DNA of 64,000 nucleotides from NCBI GenBank assembly GCA_965242905.1, contig CBDETM010000002.1, positions 3,968,001 through 4,032,000 on the forward strand, written 5' to 3'. Below are positions 33,258 through 42,703 of this stretch, piece after piece; within the stretch, counting starts at the first letter, position 1, and the number at the start of each line of letters is the position of its first letter. The notes under the pieces were generated by a model, which was given only the letters and a program-made list of their open reading frames with translations, was not told where the DNA came from and ran no database searches. This DNA comes from Bin5 sp965242905 (lineage in GTDB: Bacteria; Chloroflexota; Anaerolineae; Caldilineales; Caldilineaceae). Both the position numbers and the translations under genes were made by a program.

Positions 33258-34940
33258 TTAGTGTTCGGCGATCCAGACTTCATCCGGGTGCAGCAGCCGC
33301 GAGTTGAAGCCCAACTCGAAATTCCGCACCCACGGCTTGACCAGGAAGTAGCGCGAATCCAGGTATGTCGGGATCATAATATACAGGCTGTACATGTAAT
33401 CCTCGACCTCTTTCCACGCCTCCATCCGCTCCTCTACATTTTGAATCGCCTGCGCTTTTTCGATCAAGGCATCCAGCTGCGGGTCCTGGTGCTTCAGGTA
33501 GCCGTCATTGAAAGGACCGTCCGAATGCCACAGCGGCCAGATCGCCTCCTGGGGATCCAGCGCCTGAATGCCGTGCGCCCAGCTGCCAACGTTGGCCAGT
33601 TCCCGCTCTTCAGGTGTCGTTCGCTGCTTGATCAGCAGTTCAATCTGGACTCCCAGCACCTGATACACCTGCTGTGCGATCGCCTGCCACAGCAGACTGC
33701 GGTCGCCAAGTGTCGTTCCCGGCGGCGCGTAGACGCGAATCGGCTCGACCAGGCTCGGGTCGCCCTGATAGCGGGATTCGGCGAATGCCTGCAGCGCCCC
33801 CTCCACATCCTGCGTCAGACCGGGCCGGTCATCGCAGTTGTGGTGCGCACAGTAAGGGCCGTACGGGCCGCCCGTGAGCGTCTTGAGCTTGAAAAAGCGT
33901 CCTCGCATCACCTTCTCGATGATCTCGTCCATGTCGATCGACTTGATGAACGCCTCGCGCATCTTCGGATCATCGAAAGGAGGCTTGTCGGTGAACAAAA
34001 CCTGGGCCAGATAGTTCTGGGTAGGCCAGAACCGGAGTTCATCATGCAGCGGATTGTCCGGTTCCAGGATCTCTGACAAGATCGGACCGGCAACCCAGAC
34101 CACGTCGAACTCGTCATTCTCATAGCCGATCAGCATCGTCTCAGCCGGCAGGCGGCCCTGCAGAACGAGCTTGTCGAGCTTGGCAGGCTCGCCGGGCCAG
34201 TGCGGGTTGCGCTCCAGCACCAGGAGATTCTCGTCGGGATCGAAGCTCTCCGCCTGGAACGGGCCCGCGCAGCCTCCGCCATCCTCCAGCCAGTGTTTCT
34301 CAGCCGTACCCGCCTCCAACTGCTCCTGCTCACAGACGGCCATCGGCGTACCGGTTGACCAGCGGTTCCACATCGGCGCCGGCTGTATCATCTGCACCTG
34401 GAACGTGAAATCATCCACGACGGTCAGGCCCGCCATCGTATCGACGTTCTCGTTGTACAGGTCCATCGCGCCATCGATAAACATGAAGAGGCGTAGTGGC
34501 CACTTGCCGACGCGCAACGATCGCTCCCACGTGTACTTGATGTCGTGCGCCGTAACGGGATTCCCCGTCTTCCCAAACTTCAGATCCTGGCGAAGATGGT
34601 AAGTATATGTGAGCCCATCATCGCTCACCTCGAAACTATCACATAGCCAGCAGGTTACCTCCTCCACGCCCGTATCCGGGTTCACCACAACTTCGGTGAG
34701 CGCAGAGAGTAGCCCCGCCCCGTAGTAGTAGTCGGCGCCCGTCCCTGTCGCGGGATCCCAGCGGAAGCTGCAACACGGGGCAAAACGCAGAACCTGCTCC
34801 TCTGCAGGCTCCATCGACATCATCGCTTCCTCTTCGACATCAGCCGCCGGCTCCGCGCCGGCGGGAACACACGCGGCAATGCCAAACATCAACAGCAAAA
34901 GCGTCGCCGCGACAAGCCAGATCGTTCTGTGCGGTTTCAT
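33258..34940 (-). CDS. Peptide-type ABC transporter substrate-binding lipoprotein (SBP_bac_5)
   Basis: ATG 34940 follows AAGGAGA by 8 nt and begins a lipoprotein signal (KPHRTIWLVAATLLLLMFG, lipobox IAAC, Cys24), giving 560 residues; the frame open to 35120 lacks these. Family-5 features include LRQDLKFGKTGNPVTAHDIKYTWERSL, PPFDDPKMREAFIKSIDMDEIIEKVM and a late IMIPTYLDSRYF. A cluster of cysteines (APCCSF, CWLC, GPYCAHHNC) is unusual for an extracytoplasmic binding protein and may form disulfides. First gene of an operon running to the Gfo/Idh genes. Confidence 0.93.
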   Translation of the reverse strand: MKPHRTIWLVAATLLLLMFGIAACVPAGAEPAADVEEEAMMSMEPAEEQVLRFAPCCSFRWDPATGTGADYYYGAGLLSALTEVVVNPDTGVEEVTCWLCDSFEVSDDGLTYTYHLRQDLKFGKTGNPVTAHDIKYTWERSLRVGKWPLRLFMFIDGAMDLYNENVDTMAGLTVVDDFTFQVQMIQPAPMWNRWSTGTPMAVCEQEQLEAGTAEKHWLEDGGGCAGPFQAESFDPDENLLVLERNPHWPGEPAKLDKLVLQGRLPAETMLIGYENDEFDVVWVAGPILSEILEPDNPLHDELRFWPTQNYLAQVLFTDKPPFDDPKMREAFIKSIDMDEIIEKVMRGRFFKLKTLTGGPYGPYCAHHNCDDRPGLTQDVEGALQAFAESRYQGDPSLVEPIRVYAPPGTTLGDRSLLWQAIAQQVYQVLGVQIELLIKQRTTPEERELANVGSWAHGIQALDPQEAIWPLWHSDGPFNDGYLKHQDPQLDALIEKAQAIQNVEERMEAWKEVEDYMYSLYIMIPTYLDSRYFLVKPWVRNFELGFNSRLLHPDEVWIAEH

Positions 34941-35194
34941 GAGAAGATCTCCTTTCTTGGAACAATGACCAAACCGACTCCAGAGCCAATATCCGAGCTT
35001 CTCCAACACAACTGGTGCATCTTCTCCTCCGGACCGGTCCTGCACCCGGACCGGTCCACCCAACCAGGTTCGCTGCCAATCTTCGTCACGGCCGCCATCC
35101 AGTTCCGGAAAGCCATTCAAAAGCAGTCCGGCGCGTTTCGTGCCCTGGTTGCGTCTCCCGAAATTCCCACCACTCTTCTTCGCCTACCAAAGCC

Positions 35195-35223
35195 ACATAA
35201 TGTAAATTATATATAATGTTCAA
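35195..35223 (-). promoter_or_regulatory. Possible AT-rich promoter of the importer operon
   Basis: On the minus strand TTGAAC (35223-35218) is followed by an AT-rich stretch with the 12-bp palindrome ATTATATATAAT and a poor -10 candidate at 17-18 nt. It stands out from the GC-rich surroundings about 260 nt upstream of the start codon. Confidence 0.25.
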
Positions 35224-35392
35224 GCCCTGTCAACGCCGGAAAATGATATCGACGGCGACGACTAAGTCTTTGCCCAAGGGCGCTCATGATTCATCATGGC
35301 GAAAGGCGTTTCTCTTTCCCTATCAAACCTATCGCCTATTAATCGCTGTTTTCACTAACCCCTGGCCCCTAATCCCTAGCCCCTGCTGTTCT

Positions 35393-35455
35393 GGGCGGTC
35401 GGGCCTATTCGGCCTTCCCTTGTGCGGGGGCTCCGCCCCCGCAACGCCCCCCCTA
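35393..35455 (+). repeat. Dispersed repeat core, copy 3
   Basis: Same double-hairpin element with small changes (GGCCTTCCCTTG and CCCCCCCTAA at its end). It leads a longer repeated segment. Confidence 0.9.
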
Positions 35456-35720
35456 AACCCCCCGCCGCATCGAGTGTATGGCAATATGACCTTGACGACC
35501 CGCTGCGACCAGGCTTGCCCCCGCGTCTTGGCACATTCAGAGTATGTGCCAGCGCAGGCAAGCCAGTCGAGGTAACTCCCATATATCCCCAACGTTCACC
35601 GCTATGACCGTCGAGAGCCCGCCACAGAAACACTGACGGTACATTCCCCCCGGACAGACCGCACACAGCGCACACGCAGAACATGACTTAGTAGTTACCC
35701 GAGGTCTATAAACCTGACCA
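35456..35720 (+). repeat. Type B extension of the dispersed repeat, copy 1
   Basis: About 260 bp following core copy 3 match, with scattered changes, the sequence after core copy 5 (63611-63865). Shared blocks include TATGTGCCAGCGCAGGC, CAGACAGACCGCAC (here GGACAGACCGCAC) and AACATG(A/G)CTTAGTAG. The minus strand has a frame (about 35537-35740) whose translation resembles that of the other copy (for example LPRLA-LRWHI), but no known protein is recognised. Confidence 0.75.
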
Positions 35721-36039
35721 ACTGCGTCCTTGGAATTCATTCCTCCGCCTTGAGCTCACCGACAGACGGAGAGTGCCGTCCCATCGTGGGCGTGCGGCAA
35801 ACTGAAATGACTGAGTGAGGGAAGAAGAACAGAGAACTGAGAAAACGAATCAGGAGAGACTCCAAGAAGAGTTCGCTGAGTCAGCGACGAAATTGGCGTC
35901 AAAATGGCCCGAGATCTGATGTATAATGTTCTCAGAACCAACTGCCGCGGAGTCACATTGAACCCAAAGCAGGTCGGAAAGCAATCATCCGCCCTACACA
36001 ACCCAAATTGATTCGTCTTAACACGCCCAATCACGTCAA

Positions 36040-37320
36040 CGCCCGCAAACGCTCGCACGACCACACCCATACCTGGAGACACCAGCATTCACAGTTCATC
36101 CCATCAATCCCACGAATCCCAGTTCAGACAACCCGCCCAATGTCCAAACACGTAAACGCCCGCAAACTCTCGTAAACGCTCGTAAACACTCGTACAACAA
36201 CACACGTCCCTGGAGACCTTGCAATCCTGCAAATCCAACGAAAATCCAGCAAATCCTGATTCAGACAATCAGCGCACCGCCCAAAGCCGCAAACGCTCGT
36301 GAACACATGCAAACTCTCGTAAACGCTCGTAAATTCTCATACGTCAACACCCGTCCCTGGAGACATCCGCCATCCTGCAAATCCAACGAAAATCCAGCGA
36401 ATCCTGATTCAGACAATCAGCCCACCGCCCAAAGCCGCAAACGCTCGTGAACTCATGCAAACTCTCGTAAACGCTCGTAGATTCTCATACGTCAACACCC
36501 GTCCCTGGAGACACCCGCCATCCTGCAAATCCAACGAAAATCCAGCAAATCCTGATTCAGACAATCAGCCCACCGCCCAAAGCCGCAAACGCTCGTGAAC
36601 TCATGCAAACTCTCGTAAACGCTCGTAGATTCTCATACGTCAACACCCGTCCCTGGAGACACCCGCCTTCCCGCAAATCCAACGAAAATCCAGCAAATCC
36701 TGATTCAGACAATCAGCCCACCGCCCAAAGCCGCAAACGCTCGTGAACTCATGCAAACTCTCGTGAACACTCGTACGACCACACCCATGCCTGGAGACAC
36801 CCGCCATCCCGCAAATCCAACCAAAATCCAGCAAATCCTGAATCAGACAATCCGCCCAAAGCCCAATCACGTCAACGCTCGCAAATCTCTCGTAAACACT
36901 CATGAACTCTCGTAAACACTCGTACGACCACACCCGTCCCAGGAGACACCCGCCATCCCGAAAATCCAACGAAAATCCAGCAATTCCCGATTCAGACAAG
37001 CAGCCCACCGCCCAAAGCCGCAAACGCTCGTGAACTCATGCAAACTCTCGTAAACGCTCGTAAACGCTCGTAAACGCTCGTAAACTCTCATACCACCACA
37101 CCCGTCCCTGGAGACACGCACCATCCCGCAAATCCAACGAAAATCCAGCAAATCCTGATTCAGACAATCAGCCCACCGCCCAAAGCCGCAAACGCTCGTG
37201 AACTCAAGCAAACTCTCGTAAACGCTCGTAAACTCTCATACCACCACACACGTCCCTGGAGACACCCACCATCTCGAAAATCCCACAAAATCCAGCAAAT
37301 CCTGATTCAGACACCTTAAA
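36040..37320. repeat. Tandem array of a ~147-bp unit (nine copies)
   Basis: The marker TGGAGAC (AGGAGAC once) recurs at 36074, 36211, 36358, 36506, 36654, 36792, 36941, 37110 and 37257, giving periods of 137-149 bp and one of 169. Each unit holds CTGATTCAGACAATCAGCC, AAATCCAACGAAAATCCAGC and runs of the 10-mer CTCGTAAACG, whose copy number varies and explains the length differences. No unique spacers, so not CRISPR. Minus-strand frames stay open through parts of the array, giving repetitive Cys/Trp-rich translations without recognisable domains. From 35721 to 36040 the sequence is plain, partly degenerate array-like DNA. Confidence 0.93.
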
Positions 37321-37330
37321 GTCCCATCCC

Positions 37331-40060
37331 ATGACCACCACCTGGACAACCCGCGGCTTCGAAAACTTTCGCCAAGGCCACTTCGGCAACTCAGGCCAGA
37401 ACCTCTACGTCTCCCGCGCCGGCGTCCTCCAACGCATCCACCAATACGACCTCAACGGCAACGGCCACCTCGACCTGGTCTTCTGCAACAGCCAGAACCA
37501 CCACGAGCGCCCGCCCGCCTACCTGTACGATGACCCCTTGGGCGCTGCCACCCGCACCGACCTGCCAGCCGAAGGCGCCTGGACCGGCGCCGTCGCCGAC
37601 CTCAACGGTGACGGTTACGACGACCTGATCCTGGGCATGCGCAACAACGGCATCCGGCCCGACCTCAACGCCACTGTCTACTACGGCGCGCCCGACGGCA
37701 TGAGCGAACGCCGCCACCAGCAGCTGCCCGTTCCCCAATGCGATTCGGTGACAGCCGGGGACTTTAATGGAGACGGTCGCCCTGACCTTGCCTTCGCATG
37801 CCAGGGCGCCCTCCGCATCTTTTTTCAAACCGATCTGGGCTTCGAGCCGCAAAGGTTCGCAGACCTGGACATCGCCGCCGAACAACTCGTCGCCGGCGAC
37901 CTCGACGGCGACGGCTATGACGACCTGGTCGTACGTTCGGAAGCGGGCGGTGTGACCGTATTTTGGGGAGGCGCCGGTGGCATCGACCCGGACGGCGCCA
38001 CCGTCTTTTTCGAGCCTGACTCGGAGCGGCCCCGCCCGTCAGACGGCGCGGTCCAATACGCCGAGCACGTTGAGGAAGCAAAGCCACTGGCCGGCATCGT
38101 CAATCTGAACGGCCTCCCACACCTCTTCCTGCCCCGGTCGCAAAGCGTCACCCTCTTGCCTGTGGGCAAGGACCGACGCCCAGGCCCTCCCTTGGAGCTC
38201 TTCTGCTCCCATGCCATGGCCGCGGCCGTTGGCGACGTAAGCGGGGACGGAAGCGACGACTTGGTTTTTGCCTGCCGCGATCTCGACAATGAGGGGGAAC
38301 GCTCCTGGATATACTGGGGCGGCCAGGACGGGTTCGACGAAACCCGCCGCACTCCTCTCAACAGTTACCGCGCCTGCGATGTCGCCGTCGCCGACCTGTC
38401 CGGGAACGGCTGCGCCGACGTCATCCTGTGCCAGACCCATACCCCCGACTCCTACAGCGCCGACTCCCTCATCTACCGCGCCGCTCGCACCGGCATCGAC
38501 CCCGAGCCGGTCCGGCTTCCCTGCGAGGACGCCCGCCGCGTACTGCTGGCGCGGGACTGCCCTGAAGCACGGCCGCACGTAATTTTTGTCAATCACTTCG
38601 GCCGCAACCGCCTCGGCAACATCAATCCCTACATCTACTTCGGCGACGCCGAAGGTTTTTCTCCGGAGAAGAGGCAGGAGCTGCCTGGCTGGGGCGCGGT
38701 CGAAGCCCTCTGCTGCGATTTCAACGACGACGGCCGCGTCGACATCGTCCTCGCCAACGCGTCAGAAAATTCCGTCGACCGCGATCCGGGCTCCTATCTG
38801 CTGCTCAATGGGCCGGACGGCCTTGCCGCTGAACCAACCTGGATCCTGCCCACCAACCGGGCGCACGGCGCCTGCGTCGCCGACATCAACCGCGACGGCC
38901 ATCTCGATCTGATCTTCTGCGGCTTCGACAATCCCGATCTCCTCATCTTCTACGGAACAGTCCCCGACACCCCGAACGGCCTCTGCTTCGACACCGCCAA
39001 CCCGCAACGCATCCGCCTGGAGCACGAGGGCAAGCTCTACAACGAACCGCGCTGGATCTACCTTGCCGATCTCAACAACAACGGCTGGCTGGATCTGGTC
39101 GTCCCCCAGATCGCCTACGACCGCAGCTTCATTCTCTGGGGCGGACCCGAGGGCTTCAGCATGGACCGCTGCCAGCCGCTGTCAGTTGTACGCGGCGCCT
39201 GCGCCCGCGCCGCCGACCTGAACGGCAACGGCTACCTCGACCTCATCATCGGCGGCCACATCACCTCCCAGGACGGCCCGCACGACTCCTTCGCTTACAT
39301 CTACTGGAACGGCCCGGACGGCCTGCGCGAGGACCGCCGCACGCTGCTCCCCGCCAGCGCAGTCAACTCGATGGCCGTGGCCGACTTCAACAACGACGGC
39401 CTCCTCGACCTCTTCATCTGCTCCTACCACAACGGCCGCGAACGCGACATCGACTCCTACCTCTACTGGAACCGCGCCGGGCGCGGCTTCTCTGCCAACG
39501 ACCGCACGCGCCTCTTCACACACTCCGCATCCGGCTGTGTCGCCGCCGACTTCAACGGCAACGGCTGGATCGATCTGGCCGTCGCCAACCACAAGGTGGA
39601 AGGCGACCACATCGGCCATTCAGCTATCTGGTGGAACGGCCCCGAAGGCTTCAGCGCCGAGCGCATTACCCAGATGCCCACTTCAGGCCCGCACGGCATG
39701 ACCGCCGTCAGCCCGCACAGCATCGCCGACCGCGGCACGGAGGAATTCTATCTATCGGCCCCCTACGAACTGCCCGCCGGCGCCCGCGTGACCGAAATAG
39801 CATGGGAGGCGGAGACGCCGCCGCGCACCTGGGTCAAAGCCCAACTGCGATTCGGCAGCTCGGAAGAAGATCTGGAGGATGCGCCCTGGCAGGGTCCCGA
39901 CGGAGAAGCAACCTGGTTCGAAAGACCCCAGGCCGTCGGCGCCCTGAACCAGCCCGGCCCATGGGTACAGTACAGGCTCGCCCTCGGCGCCCACAATGCA
40001 TGCGGCACACCCCGCGTCACCGGAGTGGATGTGTACTACGATTTGCCAGCGCAACAGTGA
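37331..40060 (+). CDS. Large FG-GAP/VCBS repeat protein
   Basis: 909 residues made almost wholly of FG-GAP/VCBS units with calcium-binding loops: DLNGNGHLDLVF, DLNGDGYDDLIL, DFNGDGRPDLAF, DLDGDGYDDLVV, DFNDDGRVDIVL, DINRDGHLDLIF, DLNNNGWLDLVV, DLNGNGYLDLII, DFNNDGLLDLFI and DFNGNGWIDLAV. This predicts a beta-propeller or pair of propellers. The last ~100 residues (EIAWEAETPPRTWVKAQLRFGSSEEDL...GVDVYYDL) form a separate beta domain. There is no signal peptide and no Shine-Dalgarno; the start lies ~20 nt after a tandem array. Such folds bind carbohydrates or proteins. The next genes are a sugar importer and a glycosidase. Confidence 0.88.
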   Translation: MTTTWTTRGFENFRQGHFGNSGQNLYVSRAGVLQRIHQYDLNGNGHLDLVFCNSQNHHERPPAYLYDDPLGAATRTDLPAEGAWTGAVADLNGDGYDDLILGMRNNGIRPDLNATVYYGAPDGMSERRHQQLPVPQCDSVTAGDFNGDGRPDLAFACQGALRIFFQTDLGFEPQRFADLDIAAEQLVAGDLDGDGYDDLVVRSEAGGVTVFWGGAGGIDPDGATVFFEPDSERPRPSDGAVQYAEHVEEAKPLAGIVNLNGLPHLFLPRSQSVTLLPVGKDRRPGPPLELFCSHAMAAAVGDVSGDGSDDLVFACRDLDNEGERSWIYWGGQDGFDETRRTPLNSYRACDVAVADLSGNGCADVILCQTHTPDSYSADSLIYRAARTGIDPEPVRLPCEDARRVLLARDCPEARPHVIFVNHFGRNRLGNINPYIYFGDAEGFSPEKRQELPGWGAVEALCCDFNDDGRVDIVLANASENSVDRDPGSYLLLNGPDGLAAEPTWILPTNRAHGACVADINRDGHLDLIFCGFDNPDLLIFYGTVPDTPNGLCFDTANPQRIRLEHEGKLYNEPRWIYLADLNNNGWLDLVVPQIAYDRSFILWGGPEGFSMDRCQPLSVVRGACARAADLNGNGYLDLIIGGHITSQDGPHDSFAYIYWNGPDGLREDRRTLLPASAVNSMAVADFNNDGLLDLFICSYHNGRERDIDSYLYWNRAGRGFSANDRTRLFTHSASGCVAADFNGNGWIDLAVANHKVEGDHIGHSAIWWNGPEGFSAERITQMPTSGPHGMTAVSPHSIADRGTEEFYLSAPYELPAGARVTEIAWEAETPPRTWVKAQLRFGSSEEDLEDAPWQGPDGEATWFERPQAVGALNQPGPWVQYRLALGAHNACGTPRVTGVDVYYDLPAQQ

Positions 40061-40274
40061 ACCGCCCGCACCGTGCCCAACATGACTCTGTTGCCGCCTG
40101 AAAAACAACGGTTGCCGTTATGAGCCAGAACTGCGAGAATAGCCCTGTGGTTGGAGCCGCCGCGCTTCCACAGGACGACGTACTTCGTGAAAAGGGACTT
40201 CAGCTCAACTGTCGCATGACTGACATTCTTCTTGTAAGAGCCACCCGTTCAAATCACACAGAGGAGAACCGTCG

Positions 40275-41642
40275 ATGAGAACCCTTCGTAGACTCAACCC
40301 GCTGATGCTTGTCGTCATTGCTGCGATGCTACTGGCCGCCTGTGCCGCGCCCGCTGCACCCGCCGGCGACACCGCCGCCGAAGCGCCGGCAGACAAGCAG
40401 GTGACCTTGCGCATGACCGCCCTCGGCGGTATCGTCGCCGAAGCCGTCGCCGCGCTCACCGACAACTACATGGAGGAACATCCTAACGTGGAGATCATCG
40501 TCGACGTGCAGGGCGACGATATGAGCTGGCAAAAGACCGCGCCCACAACCATGTTCGCCGCCTCCGACGGCCCCGATCTTTCCTGGTGGTGGTGCGGCCG
40601 CTTCGCCCAGTTCAACGACATGATGGACGCCGGGCTGCTGGCCTCGCTCGATGACCTCTACGAGAGCGAAGGCTGGAACGAGTCCTTCCCGCAGGGCACG
40701 CTCGACTACTTTACGCACACCGACGGCAGCCGCTACGGCGTCAACTTGGACGCTGTCTGGACGCCGATGGTCTACTACAACAAGGAGATCTTCGCCGAAG
40801 TGGGAGTCGAGCCGCCCACGACCTGGGACGAATTCTACGCCCTCGGTGACAAGATCCGCGCAGCCGGCTATGAGACGCTCACGACACCATACGAAATGGG
40901 CGTACGCAGCCACCTTCCGGACGGCCTCATGCTGCGCTCCTGGACCGAGCAGGAGTACCAGGCCTTCCTCCTCAACTGGATGCCCGACGCGCCCGAATGG
41001 TCCCTCGAACACAAGTGGACCGACCCCAACGGCGTTCGCATCTACCAGTACATCATGGATATGGCCGACAGCGGGCTGCTGATGGAGGGCTATGCCGGCA
41101 TCACCGACTACGGCCAGTCCAAGGGACTTTTCCTCTCCGGCAAAGCCGCCATGTTCCAGGACGGCAGCTGGTCGACCGGCGCCACCTCCCTGCCCGAAGA
41201 GGCCACCTTCGACTGGGGCTACTTCTACTACCCCCGCCTGGACCAGGACAACTACGGCGAGATGGGCTCCTTCGTTGCCAACTGCCTGATCGTCTTCGAG
41301 GACCGTGAAAACGTCGACGCTGCCAAGGACGTGGTCGCCTACATCCTGCAGCCGGAAAACATGGTGCTGTGGGCCGAGAAGCTGGGTGGCCCGCCCGGGC
41401 GGACAGACCTGCCGACCGAGCAGGTTACCGAGGTGCTTGGTCCCGTGATGGCCGGCATGCTGCAGGAGATCGCCGCCGCCGGCGCGCCCACCCTCTATGA
41501 GGGCGTCGTACCGCCTGAGCTGCTGGCCTCTCTGAAGGCCTCTATCGACCTCATGCTGACCGGCAGCCTCACGCCGGAGGAGGCTGCGGCCATGCAGCAG
41601 GAGGAAACCGAAAAAGTGCGTGCAGAACTTGCCGACCAGTAG
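40275..41642 (+). CDS. Sugar ABC transporter substrate-binding lipoprotein (SBP_bac_1)
   Basis: 455 residues with a lipoprotein signal (MRTLRRLNPLMLVVIAAMLL, then AAC with Cys23) and the Ala/Pro linker common to these proteins here. The family-1 fold is visible in FAQFNDMMDAGLLASLDDLYES, YGVNLDAVWTPMVYYNKEIFAEVGVEPPTTWDEFYALGDKI and GKAAMFQDGSWSTGA. It should bind an oligosaccharide or sugar derivative outside the cell. AGAGGAG precedes the start. The two permease genes follow on the same strand; no ATPase gene is nearby, so a shared MsmK-type ATPase is probably used. Confidence 0.94.
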   Translation: MRTLRRLNPLMLVVIAAMLLAACAAPAAPAGDTAAEAPADKQVTLRMTALGGIVAEAVAALTDNYMEEHPNVEIIVDVQGDDMSWQKTAPTTMFAASDGPDLSWWWCGRFAQFNDMMDAGLLASLDDLYESEGWNESFPQGTLDYFTHTDGSRYGVNLDAVWTPMVYYNKEIFAEVGVEPPTTWDEFYALGDKIRAAGYETLTTPYEMGVRSHLPDGLMLRSWTEQEYQAFLLNWMPDAPEWSLEHKWTDPNGVRIYQYIMDMADSGLLMEGYAGITDYGQSKGLFLSGKAAMFQDGSWSTGATSLPEEATFDWGYFYYPRLDQDNYGEMGSFVANCLIVFEDRENVDAAKDVVAYILQPENMVLWAEKLGGPPGRTDLPTEQVTEVLGPVMAGMLQEIAAAGAPTLYEGVVPPELLASLKASIDLMLTGSLTPEEAAAMQQEETEKVRAELADQ

Positions 41643-41707
41643 CGAAGCCAAGATGGCTCACGTAGTTCGGCCGCATCTCTAGAGTGAACACGCAGGAGAC
41701 GCATAGC

Positions 41708-42703
41708 GTGGCGCAAGGAAACGTTGCCCTGGAAGGTGGAAACGGGAGGGAAGAAGAAAAGAGAGACAATACGCCTCTCTCTCCTCCCTCCTCGCCCCTC
41801 TCCCCTCGCCTTGGTCCACGCCTCGCCAGATGGTGGAACCAAGTGGGAATCTGGTACCTGTTTCTCACGCCCGCCATCCTTCTCCTGCTCATCTTCTTCG
41901 CCTACCCCTTGGCCGACTCGCTGATGTTGAGCTTCTACAAATGGAAGGGGTTGGGCGCACGCAAATTCGTCGGCCTCGCCAACTTCGAAGACCTGCTCGA
42001 CGACCGCTTCTTCTGGGGCGCCACCTGGCACACCCTTGTATTCGCATTGGTTGTAACCCTGGGAACCGTCGGCATTGGCTATCTTCTGGCAACCGTAATC
42101 TCACGCCGCGTATTCGGTTCGAGCGTCTACCGTGTAGGATTCTACCTGCCGGTCATGCTCTCGGTCGTCGTCGTCGCGGCCCTGTGGGTACGCATCTATG
42201 AGTACAACTGGGGCCTGCTCAATACCTTCCTGCGCGCCGTCGGGCTGGATGTCCTTGCCCTGCCCTGGCTGGCCGATGTCAAGTACGCGCTGGCCGCTGT
42301 GATTGTCGTCCCCATCTGGCAGTATGCCGGCTTCCCCATGATCGTCACGCTCGCTGCCATCGAGGGCATACCCCAGGACCTGCACGACGCCGCCACCATC
42401 GACGGCGTCAGCGAATGGCAGCGGACCTGGAGTCTTATCTTTCCCCTCGTTCGCCCTGTGGTCGCCTCGATCAGCATCCTGCAGATCATCTTCTCACTCA
42501 AGGTATTCGATCTGGTCTGGGTGATGACCAAGGGGAGTCCCGGCAACAGCACTGCCGTATTGGGGACCTTCCTCTTCCGGCAGGGTTTCGAAACGCAGAA
42601 GTACGGCTACGCTTCGGCCGTGGCCGTGGTGATGTTCCTGATCGTATTCACGCTGACCTATCTCTACCAGCGCCTGGTGAAGTTCGATGCGGTTGAGTTC
42701 TGA
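41708..42703 (+). CDS. Sugar ABC transporter permease, MalF/UgpA type
   Basis: GTG 41708 is preferred because CAGGAG lies 9 nt upstream; GTG 41684 has no ribosome site. 331 residues with six membrane helices and the coupling loop GIPQDLHDAATIDGVSEWQRTWSLIFPLVRP. The first ~35 residues form a low-complexity Glu/Arg then Ser/Pro-rich extension (GREEEKRDNTPLSPPSSPLSP) encoded by a purine run followed by a pyrimidine run, which resembles the pyrimidine tracts before the dispersed repeats. The core begins near WWNQVGIWYLFLTPAILLLL. Confidence 0.92.
   Translation: MAQGNVALEGGNGREEEKRDNTPLSPPSSPLSPRLGPRLARWWNQVGIWYLFLTPAILLLLIFFAYPLADSLMLSFYKWKGLGARKFVGLANFEDLLDDRFFWGATWHTLVFALVVTLGTVGIGYLLATVISRRVFGSSVYRVGFYLPVMLSVVVVAALWVRIYEYNWGLLNTFLRAVGLDVLALPWLADVKYALAAVIVVPIWQYAGFPMIVTLAAIEGIPQDLHDAATIDGVSEWQRTWSLIFPLVRPVVASISILQIIFSLKVFDLVWVMTKGSPGNSTAVLGTFLFRQGFETQKYGYASAVAVVMFLIVFTLTYLYQRLVKFDAVEF

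Noticed and set aside
36040..37320. CRISPR array or a repetitive coding gene on the minus strand
   Set aside because: There are no spacers of constant size with unique sequence. Minus-strand frames are short, overlap between units and lack ribosome sites, so they read as a by-product of the repeat.
40329..41651. 440-codon minus-strand frame
   Set aside because: Antisense to the sugar-binding lipoprotein gene, with no signal or family similarity of its own.
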